Below, one piece after another: positions 1-11,207 of a DNA stretch of 42,077 nt. The notes under the pieces are model-generated. The model was not told the origin of the DNA, searched no databases, and was given only the letters and a program-made list of their open reading frames with translations. This DNA is from Krasilnikovozyma curviuscula. Its lineage: Eukaryota; Basidiomycota; Tremellomycetes; Cystofilobasidiales; Mrakiaceae. Location of the stretch: contig MVAQ01000193.1 in assembly GCA_014825775.1 (NCBI GenBank), positions 1 to 42,077 of the forward strand. The letters are read 5' to 3'. Positions within the stretch are counted from its first letter, which is position 1. Every line of letters begins with the position of its first letter. A program made the translations under genes and the position numbers.

Positions 1-90
1 GAGTCCGGGGGAAGAGGGGTGTGGGTTGGTTGATGGTCAAGTGTGGTTTAGAATTTTGCATCAAGGAAGAAAGGGGCTGGAGTGACGTAC

Positions 91-1152
91 GATTTCGACT
101 GTGGTCTGAAAGCTTCAAGAGATTCAACTTATCTGCATATGGTATCGTGAGAGTTCCAGTGTCTGAAAGAAGAAGAGTGTGTATAAGTGAGCGTCGGCGC
201 TTGTGAGCTGAGACAGAGACACTGACCTGAGGTCGAGTAGATAAGCTTCGGGACATCTGGCAACAAATGAGCAAAGTTCTTCACTCCCTAAAGAAACCCA
301 CATTTATCAGGTTGAGTCGTTGCAAAAAGACAGTCCCCATACCTCGCAAAACTCGTGACCGCTTCTTCCCATCCCAACGCCTTCCCATTCCTCAATCCCA
401 TCTCCTGTACAGGTCCCGTTTTTAATCCAAACCGAAAAGTACCTCTTACTATAGTGTCCCTCCCTAGACTCTTCAACGTGCATGGCATTTCTCAGTGCGG
501 CAGGTGATAGCGTCGACAGGACGTCGAATGCGTCGAGGTGGGAGGGCTGCTTTGGCGAGGGTATGGGGAAGAGGAGGGTGCGGTTGGCGAATTTGTTCCA
601 AAGAATGTCGTAGTGAGGAGGTACTGGTCGGTTGTAGGCCTGGAGAAGAGGGAGAGGAAGGATAGAAAGTCAGCTTAGGTGTCAGCATAGGAAGCGGGGT
701 GTCACCGAAGAACCAAACAACACCCTGCAAGAAGACAACAGACGCACGATGAGGTATTTCTCCTTGGCTTCTTTCAGCGTCCTGGGTTGATATTCGAGGA
801 GTGTTTTCCACCTAAGAAAGCAACACACACAGTCTCAGTGGGAGAAGGTTCGATAAGGGAAAATATCTCATTCAGCTCACTTCAGCTCAGCCTCTTTCAT
901 CAGCTGAGGTATAGGATGCGCGTCGGCCTTGTTGTATTCTGTATAGTGACCTTGAGTCTCCCAAGCGAAGCCGTTGTTAGAGTTGCTGCTGAAAAAGAAT
1001 TGCTTGATTGCGTGGATGCGACTGGTGTTGGACGACGAAGCTAAAGATCCCCTCGGCGCTCGAGGATCGAGCTGGTACAGGGCGTAAAGAGCAAAGGTGG
1101 AAGCGATGAAGGCGAGAAGGAAGACTAAAGGTGTCTTTTGAGGTAGATTCAT
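91..1152 (-). CDS. GT90 (CAP10-like) glycosyltransferase, 5' part, runs off left edge
   Basis: Partial gene of about 255 visible residues. Exons on the minus strand: 1152-881, 811-748, 639-343, 287-227 and 162-91. The next intron (donor GTACGT at 90) runs out of the window, so the C-terminal catalytic part is missing. The start at 1152 gives a short cytosolic tail and one hydrophobic signal anchor (residues about 7-27), as in type II Golgi enzymes; an in-frame ATG at 1305 would bury this anchor. Recognisable GT90 N-terminal landmarks are HPIPQLMKEAELKWK, TLKEAKEKY, YNRPVPPHYDILWNKFANRT, then WIKNGTC and FAHLLPDVP. The family includes the Cryptococcus capsule/xylosyl transferases; the donor and acceptor sugars here are not deducible. 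Divergent from CYB2. The assignment is by motif similarity only. Confidence 0.66.
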
Positions 1153-1625
1153 AGTTGCGAGTAAGAGAGCGAGTCCTTTTCCATAGGCGGCGTCGTCGTT
1201 GGGGGAAAGCCCCCCACCGAGCAGAAACGATTGGATCGAGGTTGAGCTGAGATAATCGCCGTCACCCCTATTTCTCTCATTCACACCCCTACACTCGGTG
1301 CACATGGGGTGTACCGTGTGTCACAGCAGGCAGAGGTTCTTCTCCCAAAGACACCACGACGAAGCTGCGATGATAGCTTGCTCTGTCTGAGGTTGACGTC
1401 GAGCGCGTCGACGCGGTGCGAATGGGATAAGATATATTTGCAATGGATTAGAGCCCAGAAAAAGAAAGCAGATATCAGGTGGCTGATTGGCTCCATCCGG
1501 AAGAGATCCACGAGTGGGGCCGCACCGCCGGCGAGGTGCGACAATTCACATCTTCTGTCGCAATCAAGACGACAGCACTTTTCCATTCTATCCATTACTT
1601 CAAACCACATCTGCTCTCGAAACCT
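1153..1625. promoter_or_regulatory. Shared divergent promoter region, GT90 / CYB2
   Basis: A 473-nt interval between two divergent starts. It has no convincing coding frame. A CCAAT pentamer lies on the minus strand at 1486-1490 (ATTGG on plus), about 136 nt upstream of the CYB2 ATG. No clear TATA box was seen. Confidence 0.4.
1486..1490 (-). promoter_or_regulatory. CCAAT box, possible HAP-complex site upstream of CYB2
   Basis: ATTGG on the plus strand reads CCAAT on the minus strand, about 136 nt before the CYB2 ATG. The HAP (CBF/NF-Y) complex binds CCAAT and activates respiratory genes, including CYB2, in budding yeast. A pentamer occurs often by chance, so this is only a candidate. Confidence 0.25.
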
Positions 1626-3951
1626 ATGCTCAAACATCTTTCCAAACTCGGACGGCTGCCAACAGCCCGTCAATCCAGCAGGTTCTCCTCTACTCAGGCA
1701 AAAATATCTCCAGACAGTAGGCGTATAGCAGCTCAAGCAGCCGCTGTTTTACTTGTTACTGTAGGGGTAGCAATACCTACTGTGAGTTAAACCTTTAGGA
1801 TAGTAATAGCGAGGAAAACACCTAACACTCCTCCACTTACGTACGGTGCCCGAATGGCCACCCTAAGGCTCAGTTATGGCGTCAAGTCTTCCTCGATTCA
1901 CCACCACCGGCGTCCAATAATAAGAAGTCTATTACCACTTCAACCCAAAATCCAGGGTTCATTAGCTTACAGGAGGTAGAAAAGCACAGCTCGGCTGAGA
2001 ATGGAGGTGTGTGGGTTGTCATCGAGGATAAAGTGTACGATGTGTCGTCGTTCCTTCCTTTCCACGTAAGTTTCCGCCATTTGCTCTTCCATTAACCCTT
2101 TTTTCTGAGATTCTCCTCCTCGTCTTTGTATCCGTCATTTCAACCCTAGCCTGGAGGAGCGGACGTGATAGCGTCCAATGGTGGCAAAGACGTGACGACC
2201 GCCTTCGCACCGGTTCACCCACCAAACACGCTTGACAAGTACGCCTCCCAGGCACCTCTCGTAGGTTCACTTGACCCGCGCGATTTGTGGCTCCTCAAGA
2301 GTCGCCCGAAAGAGGGCAGTGAGGAGGATGACAGGATTAGAACAGCGAGAGAGCGTGTGCCACATGTTGAGACGATGTTGAACCTGGATGACTTCGAGAA
2401 GGAGGCCGAGAAGGTACTGTCAAAGTGAGAAGTCAGATCTCCGCTTTACCTCAGGCCATTATTTTAACAGTTTGTGTGGTTATAGGAGCGCCTGGGCGTA
2501 CTACTCCGGTGGAAGCGACGACGAGAACTGTACGTGCCTAGTTTTCTACCTTCACAAATAACGTACTAGTTTAATCTTCTGCTCGTTCTCGCAAGCCCTA
2601 CGTGCCAACCTCTCAGCTTACAACCACATCTTCTTCCGCCCGCGCGTGATGCGTAGAGTCAATACAGTCGACCCGTCGACCAGCATGCTCGGCGTAAAGA
2701 CATCGCTGCCCGTGTACATCTCTGGCGCTGCGATGGCCCGATTAGGGCATCCGGAGGGGGAAATGAACCTCACTCGAGGGGCAGCCCAGAAGGGTACGTT
2801 ATTTATCTTGGTCTCTCGTTTTAGCGTTCTACAGGGACTGACATTTCGCATTGGATTGATTGGTTGGGTCGCAGGGATCATCCAGATGGTCAGCTCAGCG
2901 TCTTCTTGCTCGCTCGAAGAGATCAACAGCGTTAGGGAGCAAGACCAGACGCTCTGGTGGCAGTTCTACGTACCGCCAACGCTTGAGCAATCACTCACGC
3001 TGCTGGGCAACGTGATGGAGAACAAAATGAAGTGAGCTGGTCATGAGGTTTTTCTTCTTTCTATTGTTTCAACTGACTGAATCACCTGTGGTGCACTGGC
3101 CCCAGTGCTATCTTCTTGACAGTCGACACCGTTGTCCTAGGTAAAAGAGAAAGTCACACTCGGGTGCAGATGGAAGGTAAAACATTTGCTGTATGTTCTT
3201 ACATCTTCATCTCCCACTGCGCTCCTCTATGAACTCTTACCTTCCCGTTCAGCCCCGCTCTGACACAAAGAAGAAACCCACCGCCTCCGCCGGTCCCATC
3301 CGGGGCGAATTCGACTGGACCGATGTGCCGTGGATGCGGAAAGCTACACCAGGACTTCCGTTCGTTGTCAAGGGAGTGCAGTGTGTTGAGGACGCGGTGC
3401 TTGCGGTTGAGGCTGGATGCGACGGCATCGTACTCTCGAACCACGGAGGTCAGTCCTGTCGTTTGTTTTTGAATCAAAATCATCATGCTCCCATGTCATT
3501 TTTAGCTGGCTAAATGTGGTGTGGAACTTTCTTATGATAGGACGTCAGCTGGACTACTCTCGAGCGCCCGTAGACGTGCTGATCGAGATCCGACGAGAAG
3601 CGCCCGAGGTGTTTGACAAGTGCGAGGTCTTCGTCGACGGTGGCATCCGGCGGGGTACCGACGTGCTCAAGTGCATCGCACTCGGCGCTAAAGGTGTTGG
3701 GTTGGGGAGACCTTTCTTGTATGCACAGAGCGTCTATGGTACAGAAGGCGTGGTGAAGGCTATAGAGAGTGAGTTCATTGACCTTCCTCCAAATGTGTTA
3801 TTGTCCAGAATCGTGTTGATAGGCGGTTTTCGCAGTTCTCGAGCAGGAGATTGTTACGGGGATGAGGCTGCTGGGAGTAACAAGCTTGGATCAGCTCGGA
3901 CCAGAGTACCTTACCCTACCAACGTACTCTCCACTCCAGCGAACAGATTGA
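1626..3951 (+). CDS. CYB2: L-lactate dehydrogenase (cytochrome), flavocytochrome b2
   Basis: Ten exons: 1626-1781, 1874-2065 (or from 1868), 2150-2424, 2486-2529, 2596-2793, 2875-3031, 3106-3190, 3253-3448, 3541-3768 and 3836-3951, giving 548 or 550 residues (yeast Cyb2 is about 590). The enzyme oxidises L-lactate to pyruvate and passes electrons through FMN and heme b2 to cytochrome c in the mitochondrial intermembrane space. The N terminus is basic and Ser-rich, followed by a hydrophobic stretch ([13 protein letters not shown]), matching a bipartite presequence. A cytochrome b5 domain follows with heme ligands in FHPGGADV and [10 protein letters not shown]. The FMN-dehydrogenase barrel carries [44 protein letters not shown], the catalytic His in [15 protein letters not shown], and [15 protein letters not shown]. 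The exon 2 acceptor is ambiguous by two codons. A strong call. Confidence 0.93.
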
Positions 3952-4760
3952 GTTTGACGATTGATCAACTTTCCCAGGAGAATTGGAACATAATACCTAG
4001 GAAGCAAGCAGCTTGGCATTTGCATTTTTAAGGGGGGGTTCGATGCACAATCAAACAAACACAAGCACCATTTTCGGTCAAAGGGTTCGATCAGATGAGT
4101 AGCGGTCAAGCACCGCGCTTCCTTGGAGTCCTGACTTCTCGAAGACTCCGTAAGTTCTTGAGAAGGGGTACAAGGAAGGTATGCGTTGACCTCCTCAGGC
4201 TGAACTCGCCATAAAACATTGTTGACCACCGACTCATTTTCTGTTCCTTCTCTGCGAGCCTCTTACTACCAATGCCACCTCCTTCTTCACTTTTTTTGTT
4301 CTTGGTACCCGTCTCAGCTCGACCCAGCTCGAGTAAGAAGTATTTAACGATGAGAAGGGCAAAGAAGTGCTTGCGGAGCAGCAGGACTTCTGATGCACTC
4401 CATCGGGCTGTACAGTTCTGTTACTTCCTACGTTGTTCTTGAAAAATCTCGTTATACTTCTGTCCTGCAGTGTTTGATGCCGATTCACTTCGTCACAAGT
4501 TGCGCATCATTGACATTGGGACTCATCGAAGGCTAACAAAGGTGCGAAACAACAGAGATATGGCCGGTCCTAACTGTTGAAAAATGAAAAGCGCTCAGAT
4601 GTTGCTTTCTTGTCTTACTGCCAGAAAATGGTGGATCAGTCTTCAAGCAGCCGCCGCTCGAGCGCAGAGCAAACAAAAAGCAGCTCCGCCTCTGTCTTGT
4701 TAACCAAAATTCCTTCAAATTACCACTCTATTCGGCGCAGGAGCAGAGTAGATCTTCAGG
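3952..4760. other. Intergenic region CYB2 to GCD6, no gene seen
   Basis: An 809-nt interval holding the 3' end of CYB2 and the promoter and leader of GCD6. Short frames on both strands lack splice-supported extension or recognisable motifs. I see no tRNA, repeat or conserved protein here. Confidence 0.5.
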
Positions 4761-7700
4761 ATGCCCCCCAAAGGAAAACAAGACGCATCAAAAGGCGGTG
4801 ATAAAGATGGAGTTGAGAAGGAAAAAGAAATCCTCCAGGCGGTCGTTCTCGCAGATTCGTACAACCACAGATTTGGACCACTGAGTAGGACGAAGCCTAG
4901 AGTAAGTTCGGCCTCTCGATCTCTTTTCAAGTCTCTTTAATGTTTGGGAAGTGTTTGGGATTGACCAGCTTTTTCACCGTCCCTACAGTGCCTGCTTCCT
5001 CTCTGCAACACGCCTCTGCTTTCATGGACACTAGAATCTCTTTCGATAGCTGGAGTGGACGAGGTCATCATCTTCTGTACGACAAAGAGTGATCAGATCA
5101 AAGCTGCCATTTCGTAAGCTTTGAATTAGTGTCGGCAGTACATAACTATACTGACTAGAACTTTTCTCGATCAGTGAATCTCGATTTTCATCAGCTTCAT
5201 CCTCGATGAAGCTTACGCCTATTGTATCAAGCTCTGCAATTTCACCTGGTGATGCATTGAGAGAGTTGGACAGTTACGGGGTACGCTAGGTCGTCTCCTG
5301 GGTATTACTCGAATCTTCGCTGACAACATTTCTGTCATTCAAGATCATCAAATCCGATTTCATTCTTCTTTCTGGTGATCTTGTATCAAATCTTTCACTG
5401 AAAGAAGCAATCGAAGCCCATAAGGCTAGACGGCTGACCACCAAAGATTGCATCATGACCATGCTGGTCAAGGAGGGTGGCCTAAATCGCAGCATAAGGT
5501 TAGCCTTCCATCTTGTGTTTGCTCGTTTCATTATTGGTTCTGAATATACTACTTTTATAATAGGCCTGCGGCCTCTGGCGCAGTTTACACCTTGTCGCAA
5601 CCCCCTCCCGCCGAATCCTCGCCCAGCGATACAACACCGATCTCATCCTACAACCGTTTACTAGCATACGAATCTGTACCTCTAGTGCCCAAGAAGAAGA
5701 AAGTGCACTTGCCTGGAACCGTCTTTGACAGGAAGAGGGGCATTGAGAAGGTGTTCTTGAGAAATGACCTGGTTGATTGCGGTATTGACGTGTGCAGCGT
5801 TGATGTACGCCTTACTTCCTTTCATCATTTCTTTTCATGTGTTCTTACTTTGATTGACACACCCGTATTCTTTAACGCTCAGGTTCCTGCGTTGTTTACG
5901 GAAAACTTCGATTACGCTTCACTTCGCCAAGATTTCGTCAACGGAATTCTCACCTCAGATGCCCTTGGAAAACAGATTCACTGCCATTTTGCTGGAAAAG
6001 GGTACGCTGCTCGAGTGAGAGACTTGAAGAGTTATGATGGTGTTTCGTATGTCGTTGCTATTCCAATGTAATTGCGAGCATGACAGGTACTTACAGTTTC
6101 GCCGATTGCAGTCGCGATGTCATAGGACGATGGACTTTCCCTCTGGTACCTGATGTTAACGAACCTGGTATGGGAAGGTACGAACTTCGTGAAGGCCAGC
6201 GATATATATCGAAACGGGGTGTTGTTCTCTCCAGGTCCGTCATGCATGATCGTCTCGCAAAAAGGTCGTTGCCAACCTTTTTAATCTTACAGATCTTGTA
6301 CTATCGGACCCAAGACCATGATTGGACCTCTATCACAGATACAAGACAAATCCAAACTGTCGTCATCGGTAATTGGGTCAAATGTCATCATACATCCTAA
6401 CTGCACCATCACAAACTCTTACATCTGGGACGACGTGGTCATTGGAGAGGGCTCTGTCATCAACAACTCTGTCATTGGAAGCAATGTTAAAATTGGTCCT
6501 AGAGTCACCATTGGCAAAGGAAGTCTGATTGGTGACGGTGTTGAAATTGAAGGCGAGAGGACGCTGCCCGAATTCATTCGAATAGCGAAGAAACCTATGC
6601 CAGATGAAGATGAAGACGAGGACGAGGAAGATGAGGAGGATGAACAGAGAGAAATGGATGGTCAGTTGTCTTCTTCCTTGGGTTCACAGACCTTCTACTC
6701 ACCTGCGGATGACGATTCATCAGACGATAGCATCAAGATTGTTGGAGAGACTGGGCGCGGATTTGTTTGGATGGAAGAACTTTCAAGCATAGAAGCTGAT
6801 GCTGATTCTGATTTGGAAGAGGATCCCCTCGAATTTCCTCCCAACAAACTCCTTCTTGGTCTTGCTCGAACCACTTCCAACATCGAGTTGTCCGACAGCG
6901 AAGCCTCGATTCTCTCTGAATCTTCAGTCGCCGATGATGATGAAGACGACATTGATACTGATGAAGATGGCGGGGTCACCGGTCATCCTGATGGAACCAC
7001 TCTTACAACGCTCACGTTGGGTGAAGAAGGAGATCCAGCTCAGTTCCGGATCGAATGCTCTCAAACGCTGGACCATGCCTTCAGCAAAGGTGGAAAAGTT
7101 GACAAGGAGAGTCTGGACTTTGCTGCTCTCCAGATTAAATCTGCCAGAAGCACAACGAATGTTGGACCAGGGATTGTCAGGGAGGTCATCCTTGGCTACC
7201 TTATTGCCAAAGGAGATGTTTCTACGTGGAGTGGGGATGACGAGGACGAGAAGAGAAAGAGTGTCGGTAGGAATTGGGGTCCGCTTGCTCGAACTTGGGG
7301 TCCGCTCTTGTCGAGGTTTGCTGAAGAAGACGCAGAGAAAGAGGAGATTCTGCGATACTTGCTCGTATGTCCCAATTTACAATTCCTTCTTACTTTGCTT
7401 CCATTTATATGCCAACATTAATATTGAAAAATTTATCTTTTCCAGGACTACTGCTTGGAACACCCGGATCATGCTCCATTCTTCGGTGCAATGATGGCGG
7501 TTCTCTGCCTCGCTGGTGTTGTTGATAATGACACGATCAGTTCGTGGAAGGGCTGCTCATCTGAGTACATGTCTGGGCTGACAGGGACTGAGAAGACAGA
7601 AATGGTCTCTCTGTTCCGACAGTGGGCAGAACTGGATTCGTACTTGAACGACGAGTCTTCAGACGAGGAGGACGATGAGGACGAGGAGGAATCAGACTAG
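4761..7700 (+). CDS. GCD6: Translation initiation factor eIF2B, epsilon (catalytic) subunit
   Basis: Nine exons: 4761-4901, 4989-5113, 5175-5280, 5344-5498, 5564-5804, 5883-6046, 6112-6234, 6293-7364 and 7446-7700, giving 793 residues (yeast Gcd6 is 712). It is the guanine-nucleotide exchange subunit that recharges eIF2 with GTP; inhibition by eIF2-alpha phosphorylation underlies Gcn4-type general amino-acid control. The N-terminal nucleotidyltransferase-like domain opens with LQAVVLADSYNHRFGPLSR and contains PLLSWTLESL and FILLSGDLVSN. A left-handed beta-helix follows (hexapeptides such as VIHPNC-like, YIWDDVVIGEG, SVIGSNVKIGP, TIGKGSLIGDGV). A strongly acidic linker at about 6600-6660 and further acidic Ser-rich segments separate it from the C-terminal W2/HEAT domain, which ends in YCLEHPDHAPFF, SLFRQWAELDSYL and an acidic tail. 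It lies 225 nt before the next gene, same strand. A strong call. Confidence 0.94.
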
Positions 7701-7925
7701 ACAGATTTGAACACTGCTTGCCTTATATCAGTTACGAAGAAAGCTTTTACGTAGAAAGAACAGATGGTATTTTTGTGGGAAGTTGTTTTTGATGTGACTG
7801 GGAGTTTGAAATTCAAGTGTGACGCTGACGCAACGAATAAAGTACCGCTGTTGAGGTTAACGTTGTTTCCACCCAACTTTCACAGCAGTCTTTCTCGGAT
7901 TATCGTCAGGACGAACAGAAGAACC

Positions 7926-9520
7926 ATGATCTTCAACGTCTTCACACCCACATCAGCCTTCTCACTACCCAGCACTGATACTCTAGCTTCTCTTTTGAGC
8001 AGGATAGCGGACAAAGCGGGTGTTCCCTCTGGTGAACGGATAGGGTCGAGCAAGCTAGGTTGGAATATCCGATACGAATGGAATGGAAAAGATAACTGGC
8101 TGTTGGAAGACGGTGAGTGCTGCTTCCTTCTACCATGTGTTTGTCTGGTCGTCAAACACAACCCAAAGCGGGCAGCCGAACGCAGCGACTAGACTATGAT
8201 AGCGAGAACCATCTACGTCGTTCGTACAACAAGTGCTTTGTATGATTCATGTGCCTGTATCTGTTATGCTGTAAAAGGGAATGAGGAGGGTTATTTTAGG
8301 ATAGCGAGCGTAGTAGGGATAAGACACTCGCTGCCCTTCTGCAGCCTTACCGTTCCCATCTTCTGCTCAGCCTCTTTTCTGGTCATATCTGTTGTGTTCT
8401 TAAAACTCTGTGTACTGATTGAAGTCATAAGCTGACATACATTCAATACCCGCTGGCTTGAAACCCCACAGAGGACGACTTCGCTATTCTCGTATCTCGC
8501 TTCCCACCGACATCACTTCAAGAACCCACCTTACATCTCATCCCTCCGACAAACCTAGCGCAACAGCCTATTCCAGCTTCCGTAGCTCAACATTCTCATA
8601 CAAGATCGATTTCACCTTCCCCTTCCCACACTTCCTCTAACGGTCATCACCACAGAAACATCTTCAAGTCTTCTAAAAAAAAACCGTCAATTTCTGGATT
8701 GTCAGCAGCAGGAAGTGTTAATGGTGGAGGGGTTGTTGTCGAGAAGGACAGGGAAAAGGCTAGGAAGCTGCAGCACCAACAGGAATTTGATAGCTTTCAC
8801 GGCACGAATGGGGTCAGAACTTTGGTTGGATCCATCGGACCAGTCGACAATGGTGAGTGCGGATTTTCTCTGATATCTGCTACCTGAGACGCTCATTCAC
8901 TATTATCGCCGCTTCACTTCGCTCTCAGTGCGCATGCTTCTCAAATCTGGGTACAGGCATGTCTACCTTTCTCGACAGTTCGCACTTGCCAACGGCTTCA
9001 TTCCGAAAGATGCAAGTCCAGGTTGGTACGGCTACGCTGGTTTAGTGAAGTGAGTATCGCTTCACTCACTTGCGCAAGTTTGTGACCCTGACGGCTCGTC
9101 ATCTCCTGTCTCTTGCAGTCTTGGTTCTTGGCCAATCAAGATCGGAAATTCTCCAGCAACAAATCATGCTGTGTTCTTGTCGGAGGAATCTCACTTCTCT
9201 GTCATCCTAGGAAGGTCTTGGCTCGAGAAAATGAGTGAGTCGAAGATGTTAAGCCTCTTTTCGATCAAGGTTCTCGTTCGGGACTGACTGAAATGTTCCT
9301 TCGCTTGCCGTAGATGTTCGACTAGATCCTTTGGATCAGACCTCTGTCATCTTCATGGATACTGGGGAGAAAGTCAGGTGCGAGGTTGTCAGTAAGTTGA
9401 AAGTTCAGTTGCATCATTGCACCTCTTTTTTAGCTCTGACTTGTATTTTTGACTCGTATTTTTGTTCTCTTGCTCAAAGTCTTGAGGAATAACAACAACG
9501 AAGTTCTGACTGTGACTTGA
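7926..9520 (+). CDS. PB1-like plus degenerate retropepsin-like domain protein
   Basis: Six exons: 7926-8112, 8472-8852, 8929-9049, 9119-9234, 9314-9391 and 9480-9520, giving 307 residues. An in-frame ATG at 7764 would add 54 residues, but MIFNVFTPTSAFSLPSTDT looks like a natural domain start. Residues 1-85 resemble a PB1/ubiquitin-like fold: a beta-hairpin start, a helix (LASLLSRIADKAG), then WNIRYEWNGKDNWLLED and an acidic OPCA-type patch, EDEDDFAILVSRFPP. A Ser/His-rich low-complexity linker follows. The C-terminal about 130 residues look like a single-domain retropepsin: GSIGPVDNVRMLLKSGYRH aligns with the hydrophobic-DSG/DTG segment, and VILGRSWLEKMNVRLDPLD aligns with the second conserved hLGxDWL segment. 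The catalytic Asp is Lys (LLKSG), so proteolysis is unlikely. Intron 1 is 359 nt, far longer than its neighbours. The domain naming is by eye and its function is unknown. Confidence 0.72.
8113..8471 (+). other. Unusually long intron (359 nt) in the PB1/retropepsin-like gene
   Basis: The donor is GTGAGT at 8113 and the acceptor CCCCACAG at 8464-8471. Joining these exons restores the continuous acidic patch EDEDDFAILVS. Most other introns here are 50-100 nt. I see no conserved exon inside, and no clear snoRNA or other structured RNA. Retention would add about 26 codons before a stop at 8190-8192. Confidence 0.6.
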
Positions 9521-9943
9521 AGTAAATCGCAAGATGTGGATGAGAATATTGCCTGGTGATTTAGTTGCCTTCGAGGTTCAAATCTGCTGCAACGGATACC
9601 CTTATCAGCTGTCGGTACAGATGGCCAATATCAATAGAAATATGGATAGAAAACTTGTTGTGGTATTCAGAAGCTGATTTAATGGGCAGGAGGACGCGCA
9701 TCCTACACAACGTGCTTGATTTCAAAACTCAGCTGTGTCTTCGCAGCACTAGACAAATGAAAGTAATCACTTTTCTTGTGTGGACCTTCTTCAAACTCCC
9801 AACCACCAAGTTGGAATGCAAGCCCATCCCATCCCATCAAAGCCTCAGACAGATCATTTTGCTGTGCTCTCTGGGAAGAGCTGGTGTGAAGTTCTGGTGT
9901 GAAGTTCTCCACCCGCGGACAATCGCGTCTCAAGACTGAAAAT
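9521..9943. other. Intergenic region before the Nudix gene
   Basis: A 423-nt interval. It contains a 13-bp tandem duplication (9881-9906) close to the downstream ATG and one GGTTCAAATC tRNA B-box-like string (about 9573) without a cloverleaf. No supported gene. Confidence 0.4.
9881..9906. repeat. 13-bp perfect tandem duplication upstream of the Nudix gene
   Basis: Two back-to-back copies of CTGGTGTGAAGTT, 38 nt before the ATG at 9944, probably in the 5' leader or core promoter. It looks like a recent slippage event; no function is implied. Confidence 0.75.
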
Positions 9944-10909
9944 ATGTCGGGAACTCCTCAAAGCTACACCTCATCTTCACTTGATGGAATAAGAAGCTAC
10001 GCAAAAGTGAAAGGAACTCCTGAGAAGAAGAGGGTAGTATGTGGAGTCGTGGCGTAAGGATTACCATTGCGCCTAGAGCTTCCTCCCCCCCCCCCCGACC
10101 CCTCATCCTGAAACGTTACTGACGAACTTCTTTCGAACAAAAGGTACTCCTCCGATGATAGAAATTTGATTGTTGTAGTGTCTTCGAGAGTGAGTGGTCT
10201 ACTTCAGGGAAGAATTCATGTGTGGGTCGTTCAAAGTGATGACCCCCATCTAAACTTGCGAGTGCTTACTCTCAGATCTATCTTCTGCAGAAAGGAGATG
10301 GCAAATGGAAACGTAAGAAATAATCTCCATTGCAGTTTCTTCATCGGAAGTTGACCTATTCTATAGTTCCCAAAGGCGGCTTAGAAGAAGATGGGGAATC
10401 GATGGAAGATGGAGCGAGAAGAGAAGCATGGGAAGGCGAGCTAATTTCTTAAACTCAATTCCATTGGTCAGACTTCAGACTTTAAAGTTTCTCTATTTCT
10501 GCAGAGGGAGGGATCACTGGGACGTTGACCACTGATGTATTCTATCAAGGTTCGACAGCCCGGACTCAATGCTCTTTCTACGCTCTGGAAGTATCTTCTC
10601 TGGCAGATGAATGGCCTGAGTGTCATATCAGATACAGAGAATGGGTGACCGTTGAAGAAGCCATCGAAAGGGTCGCTGGTGAGCACAACAAAACATCATA
10701 TTATTCCCACTCATTTTCAACAGCATTTGTGTTCTACAGCCCACCAAGAACAAGTTGAAGCACTTCGAGCTTTCCAACATTTATGGAGTGTTGACCTAGA
10801 CGATAGTGGGTACGGGAATGATTCTTTCTACGAAAGCACGATTGACGGAGGGCAAGAAGAAGGAGAGCCTTACGTTTTCGAAATGGAAGACAATCACTTG
10901 GAGGAATAG
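9944..10909 (+). CDS. Nudix hydrolase, diphosphoinositol polyphosphate phosphohydrolase-like
   Basis: Six exons: 9944-10053, 10144-10189, 10291-10312, 10367-10435, 10505-10678 and 10740-10909, giving 196 residues (yeast Ddp1 is 188). The Nudix box is complete: GLEEDGE, seven residues, then REAWEEGGI, preceded by WKLPKGG as in the DIPP/Aps1 group, which hydrolyses diphosphoinositol polyphosphates, diadenosine polyphosphates and often polyphosphate. The N terminus (RVVCGVVAYSSDDRNL) also fits this group. Exon 3 is only 22 nt. Intron 4 has no usable GT donor; a GC donor (GAAG|GCGAGC at 10436) with the CTGCAG acceptor reconstructs the Nudix box exactly. Intron 1 carries a run of 12 C. The C terminus is acidic. 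Substrate preference is inferred from the family. Confidence 0.88.
10085..10096 (+). repeat. Poly-C run (12) in intron 1 of the Nudix gene
   Basis: A homopolymer within the 90-nt intron, between the donor at 10054 and the acceptor at 10143. It could vary between strains; no coding effect. Confidence 0.8.
10436..10504 (+). other. GC-AG intron within the Nudix gene
   Basis: The intron begins GCGAGC instead of GT and ends TTTCTGCAG. Only this junction joins REAWE to EGGI in frame; no GT nearby preserves the Nudix motif. GC-AG is the commonest non-canonical intron class in fungi. Confidence 0.8.
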
Positions 10910-11207
10910 ATGCTATAAAATGATAGGAAACTTCACAAATGTCACTCAAAAGCTGAAAAAAAAAAAAAAACAATGCATACCCCACGTGCCCCTTTGCATT
11001 TAAACAGCTGCAGTGAACGTCCAAACTGCTTCCAGACCCAAAGTCTGTTAGGTGAGAGCCCCTGAAGGTTCAAGAGATTCGCTGACTAGTAGTATATTTT
11101 TCCAAAGCTGATCCAATCTATCCATTTACTACAGCAAAAAACTAAGGTAACTTGCCCAACGAGACGCGTTCTGTCCTCAAATTATCAACATCTCTATCAG
11201 ACCCACA

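Noticed and set aside
3177..3190. CYB2 donor GTAAAAC at 3177
   Set aside because: It leaves a phase-1 exon that hits a stop in exon 8. The GTATGT donor at 3191 keeps frame.
7764..7925. Earlier in-frame ATG for the PB1/retropepsin-like gene
   Set aside because: It would add 54 residues with no domain character; the PB1-like fold begins naturally at the ATG at 7926.
9560..9600. tRNA B-box-like GGTTCAAATC
   Set aside because: No acceptor-stem pairing and no properly spaced A box; no cloverleaf can be drawn.
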